The translations under genes and the position numbers were made by a program. A stretch of DNA of 64,000 nucleotides from Prevotella sp. MA2016 (GTDB lineage Bacteria; Bacteroidota; Bacteroidia; Bacteroidales; Bacteroidaceae), in contig NZ_KK211036.1 of the NCBI RefSeq assembly GCF_000619825.1, positions 243,787 through 307,786 of the forward strand, read 5' to 3'. Shown here in pieces: positions 25,350 to 34,163 of the stretch (the stretch's first letter is position 1; every line of letters begins with the position of its first letter). Below the pieces are notes generated by a model, which was not told the DNA's origin, ran no database searches, and worked only from the letters and a program-made list of their open reading frames with translations.

Positions 25350-26786
25350 TTAGTTTCGTTTCAGATATAATGAGTTATCAATGCAATTTGGTAACTCATT
25401 TTCGTAATGTGTAACGAAGATAAGTGTGCAATCAGGCTTCTCAAACATATAGCGGTCGATAATGGCTTTTACCATGTTGCGATTGCACAGATCGAGACCA
25501 TGCAGCGGCTCGTCGAGAATGAGCAGGTCGGGGCTCTTTACAAATGCACGCGACAGCAATACCAAGCGCTGTTCGCCACTCGACATCTCAAGGAATTTGC
25601 GATCGGCCAGATGTTTTATACCGAAAAGGTTCATCCATTCTATGCAGATATCACGCTCTTGCTGCGTGGGGTGTGTATAGAGACCGATGGTATCTTTCAG
25701 TCCGCTAGCCACAATCTGCAGGGCTGGGATGTTCTGTTTGTAACTGCGATGCATCTCTGGCGACACATATCCGATATGCTTCTTGATATCCCAGATACTT
25801 TCTCCAGAACCACGCTTATGGCCAAACAATGATATATCGTTGGCATAAGCCTGTGGATTGTCGGCACATACCAAGGAGAGTAGGGTGGACTTTCCTGCGC
25901 CATTCTGACCGGATAGCGACCAGTGCTCGCCACGCAGTACCACCCAGTTCAAGTCGCTTAAGATGGTACGTTCGCCATAACGTATGGTAACATTATTGAA
26001 TCGAATAATCTCTTCGGGAATAGGAGGAATATTTGTATTCTTCTTAACCTCAACCGAGAAAGGACAGTGCTCGATAGCAAACTCTGTGCGTACTTTCAGC
26101 TCTGAAACAAAGCGCATGGCATCAAGCTTGATAACACGCGTTATAAAGTCGGGTACCTCGTCTTTTTTAGCAAGCACCAGTATGAGTTGGATACCCTGTT
26201 CGGTAGCCAGTTTTCTGAGCAGTTCCCTTACCTGGTCGCGTGTCTCTGCATCAAGTCCAAGGAATGGATTCTCAATGATGAGCACTTTGGGATGTGTGAA
26301 AAGATTAGAGGCCAACTTGAACTTGCGCAATTCACCACTTGACAGGAGTATAATGTACTTGTCGAGTAATTCTTCGAGATGGAACAACTGGTACAAATGC
26401 TTCTGAAAGGCACGACGTTCAGGTGTGTCATCTCCAGAGAGTAGGAATGCCTCTTCAAGTTTGTCGCCAACGGTAGGTGTCTCCTCGTCAATTTCCATCT
26501 GATTCCAACGTTGCTGCAGGAAGTAGGTACGATCGTTATCGCCACCATAAGAGTCGCGAAACGTGATATGCTTGATATTGTTATACGGCTCTGTGAAAGA
26601 ATAACTGATCATGCCTGGAAAAACAGGATGCTTGCCAGTAATCATGTCAACCAGCATACTCTTGCCTGAACCATTACGACCTGTAATGGCCAAATGCTCG
26701 CCCTCATCAAGATAGAAGTTTACTGGCTCGGCCAGGTTCCATTCAGGCTTCCTTGCTTTTGCGTTCTTCAGTTCAATTGTCTTCAT
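25350..26786 (-). CDS. ModF-like tandem ABC ATPase
   Basis: The 478-residue protein has two ABC ATPase modules and no membrane segments. Module 1 shows GRNGSGKS, signature LSSGELRKFKLA and Walker B VLIIENPFLGLD; module 2 shows GQNGAGKSTLL, MSSGEQRLVLL and LLILDEPLHGLD. The Glu after the first Walker B is Asn (IIEN for the usual ILDE), so the first site may be weak in hydrolysis. The layout resembles E. coli ModF (a tandem ATPase of unsettled role near molybdate genes), but no permease or binding-protein gene is nearby. It may form an operon with ruvC, which starts upstream on the same strand with a 10-base gap. Confidence 0.82.
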   Translation of the reverse strand: MKTIELKNAKARKPEWNLAEPVNFYLDEGEHLAITGRNGSGKSMLVDMITGKHPVFPGMISYSFTEPYNNIKHITFRDSYGGDNDRTYFLQQRWNQMEIDEETPTVGDKLEEAFLLSGDDTPERRAFQKHLYQLFHLEELLDKYIILLSSGELRKFKLASNLFTHPKVLIIENPFLGLDAETRDQVRELLRKLATEQGIQLILVLAKKDEVPDFITRVIKLDAMRFVSELKVRTEFAIEHCPFSVEVKKNTNIPPIPEEIIRFNNVTIRYGERTILSDLNWVVLRGEHWSLSGQNGAGKSTLLSLVCADNPQAYANDISLFGHKRGSGESIWDIKKHIGYVSPEMHRSYKQNIPALQIVASGLKDTIGLYTHPTQQERDICIEWMNLFGIKHLADRKFLEMSSGEQRLVLLSRAFVKSPDLLILDEPLHGLDLCNRNMVKAIIDRYMFEKPDCTLIFVTHYENELPNCIDNSLYLKRN

Positions 26787-26796
26787 ACTTCAACGA

Positions 26797-27354
26797 TTAC
26801 CTCCTTGTTACTTTATCTTGGTTCTTGTTTATGAAGTCTTTCCAACCGCGATATTTTACGGGACTTTCAGGACGCCCCATCTGCAAGAAATGGCAATAGG
26901 CAGCTGCCAGAGCATCGGTAGCATCCATATACTTGCCCATCTCTTCATTGGGTATCTTGAGCAGGCGTTGCAACATACCTGCTACTTGCTCTTTCGAGGC
27001 ACCACCATTGCCGGTAAGTGCCATCTTGATTTTCATTGGCGCATATTCATGAATGGGCACACCATGATGAACAGCTGCAGCAATGGCCGTGCCCTGAGCA
27101 CGTCCTAACTTGAGCATAGACTGTACGTTCTTGCCAAAGAACGGCGCTTCGATGGCCATCTCGTCGGGCAGAAATCCGTCGATGATACCTGTTACGCGCT
27201 CAAAGATATGCCCTAGTTTGAGGTAGGCATCGGGAAACTTACGCAAATCGATGACGCCCATGGTCATCATCTGCGCTTTTCCATCTACTACTTTCAGCAA
27301 ACCATAACCCATGAGGTTGGTTCCAGGATCTATGCCAAGTATTATCTTTTCCAT
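26797..27354 (-). CDS. ruvC: RuvC Holliday junction endonuclease
   Basis: RuvC resolves Holliday junctions with RuvAB. The 185-residue protein has the RNase H-like fold with catalytic acids visible in [12 protein letters not shown] (Asp7), [10 protein letters not shown] (Glu) and [13 protein letters not shown] (two Asp). The start at 27354 ([12 protein letters not shown]) gives the normal family N-terminus; a longer in-frame extension overlaps the predicted promoter and is rejected. It is the first gene of a two-gene unit with the ABC ATPase. Confidence 0.94.
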   Translation of the reverse strand: MEKIILGIDPGTNLMGYGLLKVVDGKAQMMTMGVIDLRKFPDAYLKLGHIFERVTGIIDGFLPDEMAIEAPFFGKNVQSMLKLGRAQGTAIAAAVHHGVPIHEYAPMKIKMALTGNGGASKEQVAGMLQRLLKIPNEEMGKYMDATDALAAAYCHFLQMGRPESPVKYRGWKDFINKNQDKVTRR

Positions 27355-27363
27355 ATTCGTTTG

Positions 27364-27371
27364 CAAAGTTA
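27364..27371 (-). promoter_or_regulatory. Probable -7 element of ruvC
   Basis: TAACTTTG on the minus strand, about 10 bases upstream of the ruvC start, so the transcript leader would be very short. No good -33 is seen at the usual distance. Confidence 0.5.
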
Positions 27372-27414
27372 GGTAAAAATGATTTAATTCAGATGGTTTT
27401 AACGAAAAAATGTG

Positions 27415-27422
27415 TATCTTTG
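27415..27422 (+). promoter_or_regulatory. Probable -7 element of the S11 carboxypeptidase gene
   Basis: TATCTTTG on the plus strand, 35 bases before the start codon, divergent from the ruvC promoter. The -33 is not clear. Confidence 0.5.
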
Positions 27423-27456
27423 CGGGCAAAATTATGTAAAATTATAAGTTTGGTAG

Positions 27457-28404
27457 ATGAAAAAGACATATATAACAGCAGCAATATCGATAATATCAAT
27501 GATGCTGTCATCGTGTAGGTTTGGCGGAAAAGATGCTCAGGCATCAATTAGCCCCGAGCAGGCGCGGTTGGAAATAATAGGAAAGATAGATACAACTACG
27601 CTGAGACAGGTGCTGAATCCAGACTCGATTGAGGGGCGTTCGAAACTGGATTCGCTTACTGCCGATGCCTGGATGTTGGTAGATGATTCTACTGGTATCG
27701 TGATTAGCGAGAAGTGCGGCTTTGAGCGCAGGTATATGGCTTCGATAACCAAGATGATGACTGCGTTGCTGGCATTAGAGAAAGGCAATCTGAGCGACAG
27801 TATCGACATTACTGAGGATGTGTATATCAACAAGGACTCACGCGTACGACTGGGGCAGGGTTATGTGATGCACGAGCTTATCTATGAGATGATGATGGTG
27901 AGCGATAATGATGCCGCCTATGCACTTGCTAAGCATGTGGCTGGCGATACGCTGCGATTCTATGAATTGATGAACCAAAAAGCGCAATATCTAGGGATGG
28001 ACAGTACGCATTTTGCTAATCCTAATGGAATGCCAAACAACAATAATTATAGCAGTGCTGCCGACCTGATAAAGTTGGCGCGTTATGCCATGCGCGACAG
28101 TATGTTTGCAAGCATTGTTGGCACCGCTGAAAGAGATATCCCGTTGACGGATGGGCGACACATGCAATGCCGCAACTCGAATGCCTTGTTGCACACCTAT
28201 GAAGGCTGTATCGGCATTAAGACAGGTTTCACATATCAGGCAGGTTACTGTCTGGCCTCAGCGGCTACAAAGAATGCCCATACCCTAATGCTGGTGCTTC
28301 TTAACAGCAAAAAACATGCGACGCGATTCACTGAATCTACCGCATTATTGGACTATGGTTTTCGTGTGATGGATGCTTACACAAAGCAGACTACTGCCCG
28401 CTGA
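27457..28404 (+). CDS. Serine-type D-Ala-D-Ala carboxypeptidase (S11), lipoprotein
   Basis: The 315-residue protein is a DacA/DacF-type penicillin-binding protein that trims the terminal D-Ala of peptidoglycan stem peptides. The three active-site motifs are present: SITKMM (SxxK), SDN in MVSDNDAAYAL, and KTG in GIKTGFTYQAG. The signal MLSSC near residue 20 is a lipobox, so the enzyme is probably lipid-anchored in the periplasm. There is no C-terminal amphipathic PBP5-type domain. The 3' end overlaps the converging M15 carboxypeptidase gene by 14 bases, so two enzymes with related substrates are tail-to-tail. Confidence 0.92.
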   Translation: MKKTYITAAISIISMMLSSCRFGGKDAQASISPEQARLEIIGKIDTTTLRQVLNPDSIEGRSKLDSLTADAWMLVDDSTGIVISEKCGFERRYMASITKMMTALLALEKGNLSDSIDITEDVYINKDSRVRLGQGYVMHELIYEMMMVSDNDAAYALAKHVAGDTLRFYELMNQKAQYLGMDSTHFANPNGMPNNNNYSSAADLIKLARYAMRDSMFASIVGTAERDIPLTDGRHMQCRNSNALLHTYEGCIGIKTGFTYQAGYCLASAATKNAHTLMLVLLNSKKHATRFTESTALLDYGFRVMDAYTKQTTAR

Positions 28405-29038
28405 ATTCGAAATGCTGGTAGTCTTTTAGTGTCCGCCAGGCGCCACCCCATTTGAAACCATGTTGTATGAACAGCTTGTAGCATAAGTCGCTACGCGTAA
28501 TCTTATAAGGGAAATCGGCCTTACGGTCAGCATACTTCTTGGCAGTTTCTGGTTCTACAATCAGGCTGCCATCTTTTTTGCTATGCCGTACATAAGGGTT
28601 ATAAAGTGGATTGATGTCGATGGCTAAGCCACGGGCGTGCTTAGACAGATTCTTGGAACCCGACATATTGCGATAACAAAAGCAGCTGGTGTTGTTGGCG
28701 CGCATTTGGCGCTCGTCGCTAGCATCGTAATTGTCGGGTAGTCTCATCTGCTGGATAGGGTAGTGGGCTTTATACAGCTCGCGAAAGATGGCGATAAGTT
28801 TACCAGCAATGAGCTTGTTGCAGATGAGTTCGCCCACATGGGTACGTCCCTCAAGGTCGTAATGAGAAATACGCAGATAGCGCAAATCATCCCGACTGAT
28901 GTAGGGATTGTTGTGCCAGGTTTTGCCTTGCATGGTGGTCCATACACTGTCAGGGATGGACTGAGAACTAAAAGTCTGGCCTTGTGCACCAGTGGTGCAA
29001 CAAAGCCAGAAGATGAATGTAGTGAGTAGTAGTTTCAT
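28391..29038 (-). CDS. M15-family D,D-peptidase (zinc carboxypeptidase)
   Basis: The 215-residue protein has a cleaved signal peptide (MKLLLTTFIFWLCCTTGAQG) and a Peptidase_M15 domain. The metal site is visible as SKHARGLAIDIN (His and Asp of the HxxGxAxDI motif) and YQHFEF (the last His). Relatives cut D-Ala-D-Ala or L-Ala-D-Glu bonds in peptidoglycan. Several Cys (SCFCYRN) suggest a disulfide. It shares 14 bases with the converging S11 carboxypeptidase gene. It may be co-transcribed with hppA, which ends 9 bases upstream on the same strand. Confidence 0.88.
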   Translation of the reverse strand: MKLLLTTFIFWLCCTTGAQGQTFSSQSIPDSVWTTMQGKTWHNNPYISRDDLRYLRISHYDLEGRTHVGELICNKLIAGKLIAIFRELYKAHYPIQQMRLPDNYDASDERQMRANNTSCFCYRNMSGSKNLSKHARGLAIDINPLYNPYVRHSKKDGSLIVEPETAKKYADRKADFPYKITRSDLCYKLFIQHGFKWGGAWRTLKDYQHFEFSGQ

Positions 29039-29047
29039 TATTTCTTA

Positions 29048-31234
29048 TTACATAAATGCTACAGTTAGTCCTGCCATCACAATGCTGACCATAGACATCA
29101 GCTTGATCAGAATGTTGAGCGACGGACCTGATGTGTCTTTGAAGGGATCGCCTACGGTATCACCTACGATGCAGGCTTTATGGGCAAACGAACCCTTACC
29201 GCCATAGTTGCCCTCCTCGATATTCTTCTTGGCGTTATCCCAGGCTCCGCCTGCATTGGCCATGAACACAGCCAGTGTGAATCCACCAGCCAAACCGCCT
29301 ACCAGCAGTCCTAGTACACCAGCTACACCCAGCACGCAACCAACGATGATTGGAATCAATATGGCCAGAATAGAGGGTACTACCATCTCATGCTGAGCTG
29401 CACGGGTGGAAATCTCCACGCAGCGACCATAGTCGGGAGTGCCTGTGCCTTCCAGAATGCCTGCTATCTCTCGGAACTGGCGACGAACCTCTTGCACCAT
29501 CTTCTCTGCAGCACGGCCTACAGCCTCCATGGTCATGCCGCAGAATAGGAATGCTGCCATGGCGCCAACAAAGGCACCAACGATTACCTTGGGGTTCATG
29601 AGATTCACTTGGAAAAAGTTCATGAAGTCAGGGATGCTGGCATCAGCTGCTATAATGAGGTCGCCTTTTACGTTCTCTATCATAACGCCTGCACGTGTCA
29701 TGGCTATCTTTATTTCTTCGATATAAGATGCTAGCAGTGCCAGAGCGGTGAGTGCTGCTGAACCAATGGCAAATCCCTTGCCTGTAGCTGCTGTAGTGTT
29801 GCCAAGGGCGTCGAGTGCATCGGTACGATGACGAACCTCTTCACCTAAACTTGACATCTCAGCATTGCCACCCGCATTATCGGCAATAGGGCCGTATGCA
29901 TCTGTGGCCAGCGTGATACCAAGGGTTGACAACATGCCAACGGCGGCAATACCTATACCATACAGTCCATGAGCCAATGAGGCCGACGACATGGAGAGAT
30001 CAAACCCGTTGGCACATAGATAGCTGAGCATGATAGCCACACCAATGGTGATGACAGGGATGCAGGTAGAGATCATACCTGTGCCAATGCCTTTGATAAT
30101 AACAGTGGCAGCTCCCGTTTGTCCAGCTTCAGAAATGCGCTGGGTGGGTTTGTAGCTGTGAGAGGTGTAATACTCGGTTGCCTGTCCGATAATAACACCT
30201 GCAGCCAGACCTGAGATGACTGAGAACGAAAGGCCCAGCCAGTTGTCAATACCTAGCAGGTAGAGGATGCAGAAAGTAGCTGCAGCAATCAGGATGGCAC
30301 TGACGTTAGTGCCCACTGAGAGCGAGTGGAGCAGATCCTTCATAGAGGCGCCTTCCTTCGTGCGAACAAGGAAAATGCCTAACAGAGAAAGGAATACACC
30401 CACAGCAGCGATGAGCATCGGCGCTATGACCGCCTTGAGTTGGATGTCGAGCCCTGCCACACCAAAGGCGGCTGCTCCTAAAGCTGCTGTGCTGAGCACA
30501 GAGCCACAATAGCTTTCGTAAAGGTCGGCACCCATGCCTGCCACATCACCCACATTATCGCCCACGTTGTCTGCAATCGTTGCAGGATTTCGCGGGTCGT
30601 CTTCGGGGATGTCAGCTTCCACTTTTCCAACGATATCAGCACCCACATCGGCGGCTTTGGTATAGATGCCACCACCTACACGTGCAAAAAGCGCTTGAGT
30701 TGAAGCGCCCATACCAAAAGTAAGCATGGTGGTGGTTATAGACACAAGACCATCTGCATCGAAGTGGTTAAGCACTACGAACCAGATGGCTATGTCGAGC
30801 AAACCAAGACCTACAACGGTGAGTCCCATGACAGCACCCGAACGAAAAGCAATCTTCAAGCCGGCATTCAAACTCTCGCGGGCTGCATTAGCTGTGCGAG
30901 CTGATGCATAAGTAGCCGTCTTCATGCCAAAGAAACCTGCCAGACCCGAGAAGAAACCGCCTGTAAGGAAGGCAAATGGTACCCATGGGTTCTGGACATT
31001 CAGTCCGTAGGCCATGACAGCAAACAATACACATAGCACAGCAAACACTACGCCTACTACTTTGTACTGCTGCTTGAGATAAGCCATAGCACCTTTGCGC
31101 ACATAGAGCGCAATCTCTTTCATTCGTGGCGTACCCTCATCGGCTTTCATCATTTGAGTGAAGAAATAATACGCCATGCCTAATGCCACTATCGATGCGA
31201 TGGGCACCAGCCAGAATACTTGAGGAATCATCAT
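29048..31234 (-). CDS. hppA: Membrane-bound ion-pumping pyrophosphatase
   Basis: The 728-residue integral membrane pyrophosphatase hydrolyses PPi to pump Na+ and/or H+. It has about 16 hydrophobic segments and the PPi-binding motifs GGGIYTKAADVGADIVGKVE (near residue 190) and DNVGDNVGDVAGMGADLYES. The determinant GNTTAATGKG has Ala and Gly where K+-independent enzymes have Lys and Thr, so this is predicted K+-dependent. K+-dependent enzymes in Bacteroidales relatives include Na+ and dual Na+/H+ pumps; which ion this one moves cannot be read from sequence alone. It complements Rnf as a second primary ion pump. Confidence 0.95.
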   Translation of the reverse strand: MMIPQVFWLVPIASIVALGMAYYFFTQMMKADEGTPRMKEIALYVRKGAMAYLKQQYKVVGVVFAVLCVLFAVMAYGLNVQNPWVPFAFLTGGFFSGLAGFFGMKTATYASARTANAARESLNAGLKIAFRSGAVMGLTVVGLGLLDIAIWFVVLNHFDADGLVSITTTMLTFGMGASTQALFARVGGGIYTKAADVGADIVGKVEADIPEDDPRNPATIADNVGDNVGDVAGMGADLYESYCGSVLSTAALGAAAFGVAGLDIQLKAVIAPMLIAAVGVFLSLLGIFLVRTKEGASMKDLLHSLSVGTNVSAILIAAATFCILYLLGIDNWLGLSFSVISGLAAGVIIGQATEYYTSHSYKPTQRISEAGQTGAATVIIKGIGTGMISTCIPVITIGVAIMLSYLCANGFDLSMSSASLAHGLYGIGIAAVGMLSTLGITLATDAYGPIADNAGGNAEMSSLGEEVRHRTDALDALGNTTAATGKGFAIGSAALTALALLASYIEEIKIAMTRAGVMIENVKGDLIIAADASIPDFMNFFQVNLMNPKVIVGAFVGAMAAFLFCGMTMEAVGRAAEKMVQEVRRQFREIAGILEGTGTPDYGRCVEISTRAAQHEMVVPSILAILIPIIVGCVLGVAGVLGLLVGGLAGGFTLAVFMANAGGAWDNAKKNIEEGNYGGKGSFAHKACIVGDTVGDPFKDTSGPSLNILIKLMSMVSIVMAGLTVAFM

Positions 31235-31288
31235 AATAGGTTTTAGTTTTATTGGGATTGTTGATTAGGATAAGCTCTTTTGCGAAAC

Positions 31289-32116
31289 TTACTCATCAGC
31301 GAAGTCGATGAGCTCAGCATTCTCCTCATCAGAGTCGTTGCCAAGATCCATCATCGTTGAGTAGTTGTCCTCATTGATGTCATCATCATTTGGACCCTCT
31401 ACCTCCTCGTCTTCTTCATCATGCGAGCTGTAGTTGTCCTCTACGATAACGTCAGAATCATCGTCCTCGTCGAAGTCGCCATCATCATCGCCGTTGCGAA
31501 CCTGCATGCGAAGCTTAATCTCCTCGGGCTTGAGTTTAGCAAAGATGGCCTCAACCCAGCCACCCTTGGGCACTTCGAGCACCTCGTAGCCATCTTCTAC
31601 CTTCTTGTCGTACATACCACCTTTCTTATGCAGGCGATCCTTTGGAAGTGTTGTGGTAGAGATGTCGAAACCGCTCTGGATGATATCCTGGATTGACTGT
31701 GAGAGTGAGTCCCAACCGCCGCCAAAGTTACGATCGATAACCTCGAGCAACTGTGTGGCTGTGATGTGACGAATGTTCTCATAGGTGAGATCGGTGACGC
31801 GAGAGATGGGGCGCTTCTTGATAGCCCAGATAAACTTCATGCTGTCGTCGAACTTGATGGTGGCTACTTTGTAACCACGACCTTCATAGCTCTTGCGGAC
31901 AGGGGCTGAGTCATCGCGAAGATCCTCGATAAAAAATGCACTTTTGAAAATTTGTATGTAGTGCTTGACGTTTTCCTTCACTTCGGCATCCTTACAAGCT
32001 GCCTCCCACATACGGAACACATCATTCTCCTGAATGTCCCAAACACTACTCTTTGTTACTGACTTAATTGATAATGACGGATTACTCTCCGGCATCTGTT
32101 GTTTTGTTCTTGCCAT
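31289..32116 (-). CDS. Conserved protein with acidic C-terminal tail, function unknown
   Basis: The 275-residue protein has a folded N-terminal part (about 1-200; motifs SSVWDIQENDVFRMWEAA and VTDLTYENIRHITATQLLEV) and a strongly acidic, disordered C-terminal tail of some 65 residues (runs such as DDDGDFDEDDDSD and HDEEDEEVEG). No signal peptide or membrane segment is present, so it is cytoplasmic. I recall similar uncharacterised proteins in Bacteroides, but no function. The acidic tail could mimic nucleic acid or bind basic proteins; that is inference only. It has its own promoter, divergent from rarA. Confidence 0.8.
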   Translation of the reverse strand: MARTKQQMPESNPSLSIKSVTKSSVWDIQENDVFRMWEAACKDAEVKENVKHYIQIFKSAFFIEDLRDDSAPVRKSYEGRGYKVATIKFDDSMKFIWAIKKRPISRVTDLTYENIRHITATQLLEVIDRNFGGGWDSLSQSIQDIIQSGFDISTTTLPKDRLHKKGGMYDKKVEDGYEVLEVPKGGWVEAIFAKLKPEEIKLRMQVRNGDDDGDFDEDDDSDVIVEDNYSSHDEEDEEVEGPNDDDINEDNYSTMMDLGNDSDEENAELIDFADE

Positions 32117-32137
32117 ATTATTCTCCTAATTTTGGTG

Positions 32138-32169
32138 CAAATGTAACCACTTTATTTTTTATTCGCAAG
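32138..32169 (-). promoter_or_regulatory. Promoter of the acidic-tailed protein gene
   Basis: On the minus strand, CTTG (32166-32169, 3 of 4) and TACATTTG (32138-32145) have a 20-base spacer. It faces away from the rarA promoter 17 bases further on. Confidence 0.7.
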
Positions 32170-32185
32170 TTTTTGGCCATTATTT

Positions 32186-32216
32186 TTTGTAATTTTCGCA
32201 ATTTAGCGTAACTTTG
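32186..32216 (+). promoter_or_regulatory. rarA promoter, implying a near-leaderless mRNA
   Basis: TTTG at 32186-32189 and TAACTTTG at 32209-32216 have a 19-base spacer. The rarA ATG is only 9 bases after the -7 box, so transcription would begin about 5 bases before the start codon. Confidence 0.78.
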
Positions 32217-32225
32217 TGCCCGAAT

Positions 32226-33500
32226 ATGGCACAACCATTAGCTGAAAGACTTCGTCCTCGCTCCTTAGATGAGTATATCGGACAGGAACATTTGGTGGGT
32301 GAGGGGGCTGTCCTGCGTAAAATGATTGACGCAGGACGCATACCTTCGTTTATACTCTGGGGACCTCCCGGAGTGGGTAAGACAACATTGGCTCAAATCA
32401 TTGCTCATAAACTGGAAACGCCTTTTTACACACTTTCGGCCGTGACAAGCGGTGTGAAAGATGTGCGCGAAGTGATTGAAAAAGCACAGAAAGGACGTTT
32501 CTTTAATGAGGCATCACCTATATTATTTATTGATGAGATACACCGCTTTTCGAAATCTCAGCAAGACTCATTGCTGGGGGCTGTAGAAAAGGGAATTGTA
32601 ACGCTGATAGGTGCCACTACCGAGAACCCCTCGTTCGAGGTGATACGGCCTCTGTTGTCGCGCTGCCAGTTGTATGTCCTGAAGTCACTTCAGAAAGATG
32701 ACTTGCTGAAACTGCTGGACAGAGCTATTCATACCGATGCTGTTTTGAAAGAGCGAAATATCAAGTTGGAAGAGACTGATGCGATGCTTAGATACAGTGG
32801 AGGAGATGCGCGTAAGTTGCTGAATATATTAGAGTTGGTTGTCGAAGCTGAAGTAGAGGACGAGGTGGTGATTACGGATGAGATGGTAGTGAATCGCCTG
32901 CAACAGAATCCGTTGGCTTACGATAAGGATGGCGAGATGCACTATGACATCATATCGGCTTTTATTAAGAGTATTCGTGGTAGCGACCCAGATGCAGCTC
33001 TTTATTGGTTGGCGCGTATGATTGAGGGGGGAGAAGATCCGCAGTTCATTGCCCGTCGCCTGGTTATCAGTGCTTCTGAGGACATAGGATTAGCTAATCC
33101 TAATGCCTTGTTGCTGGCTAATGCAGCCTTCGACGCAGTGATGAAGATAGGCTGGCCTGAAGGTAGGATTCCTTTGGCTGAAGCTACGGTGTATCTTGCC
33201 ACTTCGCCTAAGAGTAATAGTGCCTATCTGGGTGTTGATGCAGCGCTCGATCTGGTGCGTCGTACTGGTAATCAGCCTGTACCGCTGCCTATCCGCAATG
33301 CGCCCACGCAGTTGATGAAAGATTTGGGTTATCATGATGGTTACAAATATCCGCATGATTATGCGGGGCACTTTACGCCTCAACAGTATATGCCCGATTC
33401 GCTGAAAGATGAGCGCATCTGGCACGGACAGCATAATCCGGCAGAGGAGAAGATGTACCAGCGCATGGTGAATTATTGGGGAAAACGATACGAAGACTAA
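32226..33500 (+). CDS. rarA: Replication-associated recombination protein A (RarA/MgsA)
   Basis: RarA is an AAA+ ATPase related to clamp loaders that acts at stalled replication forks. The 424-residue protein shows PLAERLRPRSLDEYIGQEHL, Walker [12 protein letters not shown], Walker B LFIDEIHRFSKSQQDSLL and the C-terminal tetramerisation domain (AIRGSDPDAALYWLARM-like, DLGYHDGYKYPHD). The ATG at 32226 is used; a TTG four codons earlier falls inside the -7 box. The TRIC and dnaB genes follow with short gaps (11 and 37 bases), suggesting a three-gene unit with two replication genes. Confidence 0.95.
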   Translation: MAQPLAERLRPRSLDEYIGQEHLVGEGAVLRKMIDAGRIPSFILWGPPGVGKTTLAQIIAHKLETPFYTLSAVTSGVKDVREVIEKAQKGRFFNEASPILFIDEIHRFSKSQQDSLLGAVEKGIVTLIGATTENPSFEVIRPLLSRCQLYVLKSLQKDDLLKLLDRAIHTDAVLKERNIKLEETDAMLRYSGGDARKLLNILELVVEAEVEDEVVITDEMVVNRLQQNPLAYDKDGEMHYDIISAFIKSIRGSDPDAALYWLARMIEGGEDPQFIARRLVISASEDIGLANPNALLLANAAFDAVMKIGWPEGRIPLAEATVYLATSPKSNSAYLGVDAALDLVRRTGNQPVPLPIRNAPTQLMKDLGYHDGYKYPHDYAGHFTPQQYMPDSLKDERIWHGQHNPAEEKMYQRMVNYWGKRYED

Positions 33501-33511
33501 ATAGTAGAATA

Positions 33512-34126
33512 ATGGATCAGGAGTTTATCATTAAGTTAATAGAGTTATTAGGTACATTTGCCTTTGCAATATCAGGCATCAGGCATGCCGCTGCCAAGCA
33601 GTTTGATTGGTTTGGCGGTTATGTGTGTGGCGTGGCTGTTGCTATCGGTGGTGGTACCATTCGTGATGTGATGCTGGGCACCACACCTTTCTGGATGACT
33701 AACGCCATCTATCTGATATGTACTGCTGTAGCACTGCTTACAGTTGTTGTATTTGGTAAGTGGATGGAGCCGCTGAAGAATGCGTGGTTTGTATTTGATA
33801 CCTTGGGTTTGGCGCTCTTTACCATAGCCGGTATACAGAAGAGTCTAGCTTTCGGGCAGCCTTTCTGGGTGGCTATCATCATGGGTTGCATAACAGGTTC
33901 TGCTGGTGGTGTGATTCGTGATGTGTTGCTGAATAATGAGCCGGTGATATTTCATAAGGAGATATATGCCATGGCATGCGTAGTTGGAGGTGTGGCCTAT
34001 TGGGGGCTCGACGAACTCGGATTGGCAGCAGAGATCAGTGCTGTAGTGAGTTTCATAGTCACCTGCATGATTCGTTTCCTGGCTGTTCGCTATCACCTTT
34101 CATTACCTGTTTTGAAAGAGAAATAA
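33512..34126 (+). CDS. TRIC-type cation channel family protein
   Basis: The 204-residue membrane protein belongs to the UPF0126/TRIC family (YicG, YadS relatives), bacterial homologues of trimeric intracellular cation channels. It has about seven hydrophobic segments arranged as two repeats, each with a matched motif: GGGTIRDVMLG in the first half and AGGVIRDVLLN in the second. Bacterial TRIC proteins have been described as K+-permeable channels; a glycine transport role has also been proposed for relatives. The ATG at 33512 lies after the rarA stop; an earlier in-frame start would overlap rarA. Confidence 0.88.
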   Translation: MDQEFIIKLIELLGTFAFAISGIRHAAAKQFDWFGGYVCGVAVAIGGGTIRDVMLGTTPFWMTNAIYLICTAVALLTVVVFGKWMEPLKNAWFVFDTLGLALFTIAGIQKSLAFGQPFWVAIIMGCITGSAGGVIRDVLLNNEPVIFHKEIYAMACVVGGVAYWGLDELGLAAEISAVVSFIVTCMIRFLAVRYHLSLPVLKEK

Positions 34127-34163
34127 TCATTATAGATAAAAGTAAAATTGTCAATATATAAAA

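Noticed and set aside
25370..25416. Stem AATGAGTTA / TAACTCATT near the end of the ABC ATPase gene
   Set aside because: Lies within coding sequence with a long loop and no T-run; resemblance to the nadE-clpC terminator stem looks coincidental.
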